Positions 1 to 5,658 of a DNA stretch of 14,774 nucleotides are shown piece after piece. Location of the stretch: positions 1 to 14,774 of the forward strand of contig CAZITB010000072.1 of NCBI GenBank assembly GCA_964542055.1, in the 5' to 3' direction. Within the stretch, counting starts at the first letter, position 1; every line of letters begins with the position of its first letter. The translations under genes and the position numbers were made by a program. The notes under the pieces were generated by a model. That model saw only the letters and a program-made list of their open reading frames with translations. It made no database searches and had not been told where the DNA came from. Source of the stretch: CAZITB01 sp964542055. Its GTDB lineage: Bacteria; Planctomycetota; Phycisphaerae; Sedimentisphaerales; CAMDDF01.

Positions 1-649
1 TTGATTCCAAAAGCATATAAATAAAGCCGGTAATGATCGCTACGAGTATAGCTGAGAGCAGGATGTACAGGGCCTTTAAGCCGAAAAAACCGAACAGCAT
101 AAATGTAACGGCGAGATTTGCCCATGGGCTTGCAAGGAGAAAGGTGATCACTGAAAAATTGGAAGCCCCTTTTTTATAGAGTTGTATCGACAGGGCCAAT
201 ATTCCATGTGAACAGAAACTCATGAAAAAACCAAGTATCACAGAATATAAAATAGTTCTTTTTTTTCTTTCGGTCAAGAGGTTTGAAACGTATTTAGTGG
301 GTACAAAGCGGTCGATAAGGCCACCTAGGAATATGCCCAGGAGAATTGCCCACCAGATCATTGAAAAGTACATGTAAATGGATTCTCTAAACGAGACAAA
401 AAAAGGGAATATGTAAGAAAGTGTAATAAGTACAATTATAATCGCCGCAACGATGAAAGTTTTGTTTTTGTAAAACTTTTTTTCCCCTTTTGACACAGCT
501 GAAGATAATTGTTCTTTAGCTATGTCGTGCTCCTCGGCGAATTTATTTACACATTTCATACTACAGAAATAGTGTGATTCTCCTTTGTAATCCAGCTTTA
601 AACTGCCGGTTTTACTGACATTCATTCCGCATATAGGGTCTTTGGGCAT
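1..649 (-). CDS. YHS-domain membrane permease (COG0701/DUF318 type), C-terminus cut by window edge
   Basis: Begins with ATG at 649; 216 codons are visible before the window edge, so the C-terminus is missing. Residues 3-41 form a YHS-like metal-binding module (PICGMN, with C7, C29 and C33). After a charged linker come hydrophobic segments near 64-87, 94-116, 133-156, 167-192 and 194-215. The motif FCSHGILAL (145-153), then LYKKGAS and FLLASPWAN, matches the permease family that includes ArsP/YraQ and SO_0444-type exporters; many members have CSCG where this one has CSHG. Known members export arsenicals or metal ions. The fused YHS module suggests delivery of a metal from the cytoplasmic side, which is inference. 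It lies 5 bases after the OsmC gene and is almost certainly co-transcribed with it; no strong ribosome binding site precedes it, consistent with coupling. The substrate is unknown. Confidence 0.8.
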   Translation of the reverse strand, partial: MPKDPICGMNVSKTGSLKLDYKGESHYFCSMKCVNKFAEEHDIAKEQLSSAVSKGEKKFYKNKTFIVAAIIIVLITLSYIFPFFVSFRESIYMYFSMIWWAILLGIFLGGLIDRFVPTKYVSNLLTERKKRTILYSVILGFFMSFCSHGILALSIQLYKKGASNFSVITFLLASPWANLAVTFMLFGFFGLKALYILLSAILVAIITGFIYMLLES

Positions 650-654
650 AATAA

Positions 655-1077
655 TTAAACCAGTTTAGCTTGTAAATCTATCTTTGTTCCTTTTAAGGCC
701 TTTGAGACCGGGCAGTTTTCTTTGGCATCTTCGGCATGTTTGTTGAAAACTTTCTCATCTATGTCAGGGACTTTGGCTTCGGTTATCAGTTCGATATGAG
801 TGATCGCGAAACCTTCGCCTTGTTTTTCGATTTCGACATTTGCCGAAGTGCTTATTTGCTCAGGGTCGTAACCGTCTTGTTCCAATTTATGAGCCAGTGC
901 CATTGAAAAGCAGCCTGCATGAGCTGCGGCAATCAATTCTTCGGGGTTTGTCCCCTGGCCCTGCTGAAAACGGGATTCAAAAGAATATTCACCCTGGTAC
1001 CCGCTTTGAAGTTTTATACTGCCTTTACCTGTTTCCAGTTTTCCATTCCATAATGCTTGTGCGTTTCTTTGAGGCAT
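655..1077 (-). CDS. osmC: OsmC-family peroxiredoxin
   Basis: A 140-residue protein of normal family length. OsmC/Ohr proteins are cytoplasmic dimers that reduce organic hydroperoxides with two cysteines. Both cysteines are present: C56 in HAGCFSMAL and C122 in ENCPVSKAL. R36 (ESRF) and E47, which help activate the peroxidatic cysteine in this family, also appear to be in place. The N-terminal NGKLETGKGSI fits the OsmC rather than the Ohr subgroup. An AAAGGAGA ribosome binding site (1083-1090 on the complement) sits 5 bases before the ATG and supports the start. It lies between the rhodanese gene (20-base gap) and the permease (5-base gap) in a stress operon, so peroxide defence is the expected role. 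Confidence 0.93.
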   Translation of the reverse strand: MPQRNAQALWNGKLETGKGSIKLQSGYQGEYSFESRFQQGQGTNPEELIAAAHAGCFSMALAHKLEQDGYDPEQISTSANVEIEKQGEGFAITHIELITEAKVPDIDEKVFNKHAEDAKENCPVSKALKGTKIDLQAKLV

Positions 1078-1097
1078 TTTATTCTCCTTTAAGAGTT

Positions 1098-1427
1098 TTA
1101 ACTTTCGAGGTCAAATCCGGCATCTTTCCAGCCTTTTTTACCTTCTTCATAATCTAGAACTTCTTCATATCCAAGATCATCTATTTTTTGAGCGGCCTTT
1201 GGAGATTTTGGGCATTGTTTGGATCCGCAATAGACAACTACCATTTTCGTTTTGTCTGGAACCGCCTTTTGGAAGTTTTCTTCAAAATTTTCATCATCCA
1301 CAGGAACATTTATAGCTCCGGGGATATGCGACTTTTGATAATCTTCTTTGTCGAGGACATCGACCAATGCCATATCCACACCGCTATCCATAACTGTGAC
1401 TAATTCACCTATTTGAATTGTTTTCAT
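1098..1427 (-). CDS. Single-domain rhodanese-like protein
   Basis: A 109-residue single rhodanese domain with no signal peptide, so probably cytoplasmic. The active-site loop is YCGSKQCPKSPKAA, with catalytic C67 and a second cysteine C72 in the six-residue loop. The conserved SHIPGAINVP motif occupies 33-42, and D23 (LVDV) marks the first strand. Family members carry sulfane sulfur as a persulfide or transfer it to thiols or cyanide. A second loop cysteine occurs in some single-domain rhodaneses and could allow disulfide or polysulfide chemistry, which is inference. The gene starts 9 bases after the stop of the aldo/keto reductase and 20 bases before OsmC, so it belongs to the same transcript. 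Its acceptor is unknown. Confidence 0.9.
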   Translation of the reverse strand: MKTIQIGELVTVMDSGVDMALVDVLDKEDYQKSHIPGAINVPVDDENFEENFQKAVPDKTKMVVVYCGSKQCPKSPKAAQKIDDLGYEEVLDYEEGKKGWKDAGFDLES

Positions 1428-1436
1428 TTGTTAAAC

Positions 1437-2441
1437 CTATACAATTCCTCTGAAAATTCCAGGTCCAAAATCAGCTTGATAGTAGTCAGCGCTTTTCTCG
1501 CCTGGTTTACTGTATTTATCTATTTCATTATAGTCGTCATCTGTCAGTTCAACATCGACGGCACCGAGATTGTCTTTTAGCTGATCAAGTGTTCTTGGTC
1601 CAATTATTGGGCTGGTGATGCCTTTCTGCGACATGCACCATGCCAGGCTTAACTGGCTTGGTGTACAATTTTTCTTTTTAGCATTTTTTTCGACTGATTC
1701 GATTATGTCAAAACTTTCGTCGCTGAAGCAGCCGTGCATATCTGAAGATGTGAGTCGGCCATCTTCAGGTTTTTTTTCATTGCGTTTGTATTTTCCCGTC
1801 AGGGCACCGCCAGCCAGAGGCGACCAGGGAAGTATAGCCAGACCGAAACTCATAGCCATAGGTATCAGTTCTCTTTCAACTCTGCGGTCAAGCAGGTGGT
1901 ATGGCGGCTGTTCACTTATGTAGCGGTTAAGTCCCAGTTCTTTGGCTATCCAAAGCGATTCGACCACCTGCCAAGCCGAAAATGTGGAGGTGCCAATGTA
2001 ACGGACCTTGCCCGAGCGGATAAGATCATCCAGTGCTCGTAGTGTCTCGTCTATCGGTACAGTGCTCTCTGGACGATGTATCTGATACAGGTCGATGTGA
2101 TCGGTTTGAAGACGTTTTAAAGAGGCTTCGCATTGGGCGATGATATGTCGTCTGCTGTTGCCAGCTGCATTTATGTCTTCATCGTCCATTCTGCCGTGTA
2201 CTTTTGTGGCGAGTACAATTTTATCTCTCTGTTTGTTTTCTTTGAGTGCTTTGCCGACAATGGTTTCACTTTTGCCTCGGTGATAGACATTTGCTGTATC
2301 AACGAAATTTATGCCATTATCCAAAGCATGATTTATAATTTCAAAAGAATCATTCTGGTTAGTTTTACCACCAAAATTCATACATCCAAGGCACAAAGAG
2401 CTAACTTTGACGCCCGTTCTTCCAAGTGATCGATAATCCAT
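1437..2441 (-). CDS. Aldo/keto reductase (YhdN-like)
   Basis: A 334-residue NAD(P)H-dependent TIM-barrel reductase of carbonyl compounds. The catalytic tetrad is present: D48 and Y53 (VDTANVY), K80 (LATK) and H122 (YQIHRPES). The N-terminal RSLGRTGVKVSSLCLG and the C-terminal GPRTLDQLKDNLGA cofactor-binding stretch are typical of the family. A longer reading frame opens at a TTG at 2456, but the ATG at 2441 is preferred because an AAAGGAAAG ribosome binding site lies just before it and family N-termini align with MDYRSLG. The start is 16 bases after the ferritin-like gene and the stop is 9 bases before the rhodanese. A role in detoxifying aldehydes produced under oxidative stress fits the neighbours, but the substrate cannot be read from the sequence. 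Confidence 0.93.
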   Translation of the reverse strand: MDYRSLGRTGVKVSSLCLGCMNFGGKTNQNDSFEIINHALDNGINFVDTANVYHRGKSETIVGKALKENKQRDKIVLATKVHGRMDDEDINAAGNSRRHIIAQCEASLKRLQTDHIDLYQIHRPESTVPIDETLRALDDLIRSGKVRYIGTSTFSAWQVVESLWIAKELGLNRYISEQPPYHLLDRRVERELIPMAMSFGLAILPWSPLAGGALTGKYKRNEKKPEDGRLTSSDMHGCFSDESFDIIESVEKNAKKKNCTPSQLSLAWCMSQKGITSPIIGPRTLDQLKDNLGAVDVELTDDDYNEIDKYSKPGEKSADYYQADFGPGIFRGIV

Positions 2442-2444
2442 TAG

Positions 2445-2453
2445 CTTTCCTTT
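2445..2453 (-). promoter_or_regulatory. Ribosome binding site that fixes the aldo/keto reductase start
   Basis: On the minus strand AAAGGAAAG is followed by CTA and the ATG at 2441. The sequence lies downstream of the alternative TTG codon at 2456 and so argues against that start. Confidence 0.7.
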
Positions 2454-2457
2454 CAAG

Positions 2458-2763
2458 TTACTTATTCAATTCTTCGGCCATTTCATCCACTTCATCAGCA
2501 CCTTTTTGGAGCAGTTGTTCTTCGTCATCAACAAGAATATTGATCAACCGCTGAAATTCGCCGATATGTTCTCTTTCTTCGTTTGCGACGTCCTGCAAGA
2601 CCTTTTTGGCAAGCGGGTTATCGGTTGCGTCAGCATGGGCTTCATAAATATGCACAGCCTCTTGTTCGGCTGAAATGTCAAGACGCAAGGCTCTTGCGAG
2701 TTCACGGTCAGTCATTTTACGGTCCGGTGTTACTCCAACAAATGGATTTGTAAATTCAGCCAT
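2458..2763 (-). CDS. Small ferritin-like (demi-rubrerythrin/EncFtn-like) protein
   Basis: A 101-residue, mostly helical acidic protein. The core LDISAEQEAVHIYEAHA (28-44) and ANEEREHIGEF (60-70) gives a half-ferritin iron site: E33 from the first helix, and E63 and H66 (ExxH) from the second. This pattern matches the short ferritin-like domains found as encapsulin cargo or fused to encapsulins, as in Pyrococcus furiosus. Such proteins must dimerise to complete a ferroxidase site. No encapsulin shell gene lies in the window and I see no clear C-terminal cargo peptide. The ribosome binding site AAGGAAGGAG (2770-2779 on the complement) supports the ATG. The gene follows the superoxide reductase by 21 bases, so it may store or oxidise iron released during oxidative damage; that role is inference. 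Confidence 0.85.
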   Translation of the reverse strand: MAEFTNPFVGVTPDRKMTDRELARALRLDISAEQEAVHIYEAHADATDNPLAKKVLQDVANEEREHIGEFQRLINILVDDEEQLLQKGADEVDEMAEELNK

Positions 2764-2784
2764 TATAAACTCCTTCCTTTAGTT

Positions 2785-3183
2785 TTATTTTATTTCAATA
2801 TCAATTTCAGATTCCCATGTACCGTGCAGATTGCATCTTTGATAAGCTCGAAGTTTCCCGTGGCTGTGTTCAAGTGCAATTTTAGCTGTAAAGGTGGGAG
2901 CAGTTGTTTTGGGCGTAAAATCCATTCTGCAAAGATATGTATCGTCTGCATAGAGTTCAATAAATTCTATGAAATGTTCCGGTTCATTGGGATGATCGAC
3001 TATTTTTCCAACTTCGACTTTGACATCGAAATATTCACCTTTATTAACAGAATCCGGAGCCGTTATAACTGGCAGATGCATTTTTTCCAAATCGTTTGCC
3101 TGTTCTGTATCATCAACTACATTAACTCCGCAAAAAACATCTTTTCTGCATTCCTGATCTTTTTGATTTTTTTTATTAAACAT
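2785..3183 (-). CDS. Superoxide reductase-like protein (neelaredoxin/class II type)
   Basis: A 132-residue protein. Superoxide reductases reduce superoxide to hydrogen peroxide at a mononuclear iron held by four histidines and one cysteine. All five ligands are visible: H36 (HLPVI), H64 (DHPNEPEH), H70, C117 and H120 (CNLHGTWES). The desulforedoxin domain of class I enzymes is absent. The N-terminal 30 residues carry C12 and C18 in a non-standard spacing. The residues just before H36 read E33-K34-M35, whereas characterised enzymes usually have Lys directly before this His, so the catalytic lysine is shifted or missing. It is the first gene of the stress operon, with AAAGGAAGG as ribosome binding site and a 110-base upstream gap that probably holds the promoter. 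Electrons could come from the ferredoxin at 4399-4587 (inference). Confidence 0.9.
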   Translation of the reverse strand: MFNKKNQKDQECRKDVFCGVNVVDDTEQANDLEKMHLPVITAPDSVNKGEYFDVKVEVGKIVDHPNEPEHFIEFIELYADDTYLCRMDFTPKTTAPTFTAKIALEHSHGKLRAYQRCNLHGTWESEIDIEIK

Positions 3184-3194
3184 TTTCTACCTTC

Positions 3195-3218
3195 CTTTAT
3201 AAGTATAAGTATATAAAG
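3195..3218 (-). repeat. AT-rich inverted repeat overlapping the superoxide reductase ribosome binding site
   Basis: CTTTATA (3195-3201) and TATAAAG (3212-3218) are perfect 7-base complementary arms around a 10-base loop. On the minus strand the second arm ends in AAAG, the first part of the AAAGGAAGG ribosome binding site. It could be an operator or an RNA hairpin that partly hides the site. Low G+C means it could also arise by chance. Confidence 0.4.
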
Positions 3219-3254
3219 TTCTTTTTATTATTCTCATTAATTTTCTATAAAAAA

Positions 3255-3267
3255 TAAATAAGGAAAA
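3255..3267 (-). promoter_or_regulatory. Candidate promoter element upstream of the superoxide reductase operon
   Basis: Minus-strand TTTTCCTTATTTA, 72 bases upstream of the superoxide reductase ATG. The identical 13 bases occur at 12446-12458 upstream of the VTT-protein gene. The match continues loosely downstream (TTTTATA) and upstream (ATTCG). The position suits a -35-like or activator element, and no confident -10 can be assigned. Confidence 0.4.
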
Positions 3268-3293
3268 ACCCGAATGTCGACTGGTAAAATCCC

Positions 3294-3920
3294 CTATTTT
3301 TGTAAAAAGTCGAGCACTTCTTTATCTGAAACGTCGTACCATTGTTCATAAACCTGCGCAACGGCATGGAAATTTGAAGGTTTTTCAAGAATTACCACAT
3401 CATCGACGATCGTTTTAAGCTTCTGTTCTATAGAAGGGCTTGATACAGGTGAAGCAACAATAATTTTACTGGCGTTTTTATTTTTGCACAGTGCAATAGC
3501 TGCCCGCATCGTAGAACCCATAGCTATGCCATCATCTACTAAAATCACAGTTTTACCGAATATATCGATTAGAGGTTTTGAATTTCTCAGTACCTCTATT
3601 CTCCGTTTAATTTCCTGTTTTTGCTGGTTAATTATTTTATTGACCAGGTGTTTAGGTAACAAGTTATTGCTTCTATCAACGAAATAGGTGCTACCATCTT
3701 CAGCGACTGCACCGAATCCTGCTTCGGGGTTATCGGGATAAGGAAGTTTACGAACTACAATCAATGACATGGGAGCGTGGAGGTATTGGGCTATATAATA
3801 GGCCAATTCAACACCTCCACGAGGTATTCCCAATACCACTAAATCGGTTAAATCGGTTTGTTTGTAATCTTCTAATGCCTTGGCGAGTTTCTGGCCTGCA
3901 TCTTTTCGGTTTTTAAACAT
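3294..3920 (-). CDS. Phosphoribosyltransferase-like protein
   Basis: A 208-residue type I phosphoribosyltransferase fold. The PRPP-binding motif VILVDDGIAMGST lies at 125-137, and VVLGIPRGGV (28-37) and RKLPYPDNPEAGFGA (58-72) are typical of the stand-alone subgroup that includes the DosR-regulated mycobacterial protein Rv0571c. The nucleobase or other acceptor of this subgroup is not established, so no reaction is assigned. The ATG at 3920 lies 9 bases after the CBS-protein stop; a strong Shine-Dalgarno sequence is not seen, consistent with coupling to the upstream gene. It is the last gene of block 2: the 110-base gap that follows contains no clear terminator, so read-through into the superoxide reductase operon is possible. 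Confidence 0.88.
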   Translation of the reverse strand: MFKNRKDAGQKLAKALEDYKQTDLTDLVVLGIPRGGVELAYYIAQYLHAPMSLIVVRKLPYPDNPEAGFGAVAEDGSTYFVDRSNNLLPKHLVNKIINQQKQEIKRRIEVLRNSKPLIDIFGKTVILVDDGIAMGSTMRAAIALCKNKNASKIIVASPVSSPSIEQKLKTIVDDVVILEKPSNFHAVAQVYEQWYDVSDKEVLDFLQK

Positions 3921-3929
3921 TATAAATTT

Positions 3930-4361
3930 TTAAAGTTTAGGATGAGCCGGTTGAGAAACATTTTCAAGTATCTCGTTTGAAAGGTCGGCTTGGTGAGATT
4001 TGGCTGCAATATCGCCGAGAGAAACCACGCCGACCGGGGTATTGTTGTGGTCCATAACCATCAAGCGTCTTATTTTTTTCTCTTCCATAATATGGGCAGC
4101 ATCTTCAAGGGAATCGTCTGAAAAACATGAGGCGATATTTGTGCTCATAATCTGATTTACGCTCATATCACTAGGATTTTTTTCAATAGCCATACCGCGA
4201 ACAACTATGTCTCTATCGGTAACAATTCCGACGATTCTGTTTCTATCCTGAACGGGCATGCACCCAACGTCAAGAGATTTCATTTTTTTTGCAACTTCAA
4301 ATAAAGAATCTGATGGACTTGCCATTTCTAAATCTTTCGTCATAATTTCCTGTACTTGCAT
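3930..4361 (-). CDS. Two-CBS-domain protein (Hrp1-like)
   Basis: A 143-residue protein made of two CBS domains, about 8-58 and 70-122, with no other domain. The ligand-binding signatures GIVTDRDIV (45-53) and GVVSLGDIA (111-119) are present. CBS pairs usually bind adenosine nucleotides and act as energy sensors, though the target of stand-alone members is generally unknown. Length and layout match the hypoxia-induced mycobacterial protein Hrp1 (Rv2626c). The reading frame continues upstream to 4481, but that extension overlaps the ferredoxin gene and is basic and unlike the family. The ATG at 4361 has a ribosome binding site (GAAAGGAT at 4369-4376 on the complement) and is chosen. The gene sits 37 bases after ferredoxin and 9 bases before the phosphoribosyltransferase. 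Confidence 0.92.
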   Translation of the reverse strand: MQVQEIMTKDLEMASPSDSLFEVAKKMKSLDVGCMPVQDRNRIVGIVTDRDIVVRGMAIEKNPSDMSVNQIMSTNIASCFSDDSLEDAAHIMEEKKIRRLMVMDHNNTPVGVVSLGDIAAKSHQADLSNEILENVSQPAHPKL

Positions 4362-4368
4362 AGTGTTT

Positions 4369-4376
4369 ATCCTTTC
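4369..4376 (-). promoter_or_regulatory. Ribosome binding site that fixes the CBS-protein start
   Basis: GAAAGGAT on the minus strand, 7 bases before the ATG at 4361. It supports the short 143-residue form over the extended frame that would overlap ferredoxin. Confidence 0.6.
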
Positions 4377-4398
4377 GTTTTGGGGTTTTAGCTTTCTT

Positions 4399-4587
4399 TT
4401 AATCATCAATTGAAATAGCCTCCACCGGACAGGAAAGCATTGCTTCCTGGCACCTGGTTTCAGCTTCGGGAGGAACTTCATCTACGATAACATTTGCGAC
4501 ATCGTTTTCTATCAGAAAAACTTCAGGGCAAATATCTTCACAGGGACCGCAACCTGTACAAATATCTGGATCAACTTTGGCTTTCAT
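4399..4587 (-). CDS. Single [4Fe-4S] cluster ferredoxin
   Basis: A 62-residue acidic electron carrier. Cluster ligands are C10, C13 and C16 (CTGCGPC) and C53 (SCPVEAI). Two more cysteines, C20 and C46, lie where single-cluster ferredoxins such as that of Pyrococcus furiosus form a disulfide. Only one cluster is therefore expected, not two. The ribosome binding site AAGGAG (4593-4598 on the complement) is strong and well placed. It lies 18 bases after an aldo/keto reductase and 37 before the CBS protein. It is a plausible electron donor for the superoxide reductase or for other low-potential reductases; the partner is not shown by the sequence. Confidence 0.93.
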   Translation of the reverse strand: MKAKVDPDICTGCGPCEDICPEVFLIENDVANVIVDEVPPEAETRCQEAMLSCPVEAISIDD

Positions 4588-4605
4588 ATCATCTCCTTAA
4601 AAATA

Positions 4606-5430
4606 TTAAGTATATTTTGTGTCAACGAAACGTTGTTGAGTTTGAATTCCATCGATTTTATCGATGTCAGCCTGATCAAGAACCCAGTCAAAGACTCTCA
4701 TATTTTCTTTTAGGTGTTCGGCTGATGATGCTTTGGGGATCACTATATTGCCTTTTTGCAACAGCCATTTGAGAGTTACCTGGGCAGGTGTTTTGTCATA
4801 TTTTTTGGCGATTTTGGTGATTATCTCATCATTTAAAACTTTACCTCTTGCCAATGGGCTGTATGCCGTAATAGTAATTCCTTCCTGCTGACATAATTTA
4901 ATGATATCATCTCTTTTAGTATAAGGATGATATTCAATTTGCAGATTACAAATCGGGACTTGACTTACGGTTAAGGCGCTTTGAATTCTATGAAGATCGA
5001 AATTACTTACGCCAGCACTTCTTATCATTCTCTTTTTTACAAGAGACTGGAGCGCCTCAAAAGTTTCTCTCATTGGAATGTCATCATTTGGCCAGTGAAT
5101 TAAATATAGATCGATATAATCAGTTTTTAGTTTTTTTAAAGACTGGCTGCAGGCTTTTAACAAGTCCTTTCTATTTAGATGGCTTGGGCTGACCTTTGAT
5201 GTTATGAAAAGTTTTTCTCTGTCGTACCATTTTATCGCGTCTCCAATTTGCTGCTCGTTTTCATAGGCTTCGGCGGTATCGAAATGTGTGTAGCCCATCT
5301 CAATTGCGGCGGTTACAATTTCCTGGCAATTGCCACCTCTAAGTTTCCAGGTACCAAGACCCAGAGCGGGCATATCATAACCGCTTTTAAGTCTCATAGT
5401 TTGTCCTATGTTCATATCAGTAATATTCAT
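4606..5430 (-). CDS. Aldo/keto reductase (2,5-diketogluconate reductase-like)
   Basis: A 274-residue NAD(P)H-dependent carbonyl reductase of the DkgA/YvgN type. The tetrad is complete: D51 and Y56 (FDTAEAY), K79 (ITSK) and H112 (LIHWPN). SNFDLHRI, EYHPY, AYSPLARG and the cofactor-binding VIPKASSAEHLKENM are also as expected. The first 12 residues (MNITDMNIGQTM) are longer than usual, but an in-frame start nearer to RLKSG is less well supported, since GGAG lies 8 bases before the chosen ATG. It is the first gene of block 2, with ferredoxin 18 bases downstream, and is divergent from ppsA. It is not a duplicate of the reductase at 1437-2441: the two belong to different branches of the superfamily. 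Substrate unknown; aldehyde or methylglyoxal detoxification is plausible. Confidence 0.93.
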   Translation of the reverse strand: MNITDMNIGQTMRLKSGYDMPALGLGTWKLRGGNCQEIVTAAIEMGYTHFDTAEAYENEQQIGDAIKWYDREKLFITSKVSPSHLNRKDLLKACSQSLKKLKTDYIDLYLIHWPNDDIPMRETFEALQSLVKKRMIRSAGVSNFDLHRIQSALTVSQVPICNLQIEYHPYTKRDDIIKLCQQEGITITAYSPLARGKVLNDEIITKIAKKYDKTPAQVTLKWLLQKGNIVIPKASSAEHLKENMRVFDWVLDQADIDKIDGIQTQQRFVDTKYT

Positions 5431-5491
5431 TATTTGCTCCAGAATTTAAGTTATCTACTACTATTAAACATACGTAAAAAATACATTTGTT

Positions 5492-5504
5492 TAAATAGGG
5501 GATT
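5492..5504 (-). promoter_or_regulatory. Candidate promoter element upstream of the block 2 operon
   Basis: Minus-strand AATCCCCTATTTA, 62 bases upstream of the aldo/keto reductase ATG. It matches TTTTCCTTATTTA (the elements at 3255 and 12446) at 9 of 13 positions and has the same orientation and similar distance. It overlaps the palindrome at 5497-5509. Confidence 0.3.
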
Positions 5505-5520
5505 CCCCTAAAAAAGGGGA
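5497..5520. repeat. Three-armed palindrome in the divergent ppsA/reductase gap
   Basis: AGGGGA (5497-5502), TCCCCT (5504-5509) and AGGGGA (5515-5520) let the middle arm pair with either neighbour: as a near-continuous palindrome with one central base, or as a hairpin with a loop of five A. It is G+C-rich in an AT-rich gap. Possible roles are an operator for both divergent genes or an alternative-structure RNA leader for ppsA. A second small hairpin, AGGTT/AACCT, follows at about 5522-5536. Confidence 0.55.
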
Positions 5521-5658
5521 TAGGTTTCCTGAACCTTTTAGAAACTTCAAGCAAATGACTTGTTTTTGGTAAGGAATAAACTTGTGCATTTCGTTAAGGA
5601 TGTGTGATATTGTAAAGAGTTGACATAATATTTTAAGTTCAATTTACAGGGAGAAATT

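Noticed and set aside
2442..2456. TTG start giving a 339-residue aldo/keto reductase
   Set aside because: The better ribosome binding site lies between this TTG and the ATG at 2441, and family N-termini match the shorter form.
3184..3293. Rho-independent terminator after the phosphoribosyltransferase
   Set aside because: The gap has T-rich runs but no G+C-rich stem before them.
4362..4481. 40-residue N-terminal extension of the CBS protein
   Set aside because: It overlaps the end of the ferredoxin gene, is unlike CBS proteins, and a good ribosome binding site precedes the internal ATG at 4361.
1437..5430. The two aldo/keto reductases as a tandem duplication
   Set aside because: They differ in length, N-terminal motif and active-site context (YQIHRPES against LIHWPN) and belong to different branches of the superfamily.
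5620..5648. TTGACA at 5620 with TTTACA as -10 for ppsA
   Set aside because: A start from these boxes would fall within a few bases of the ATG, leaving no room for the ribosome binding site.
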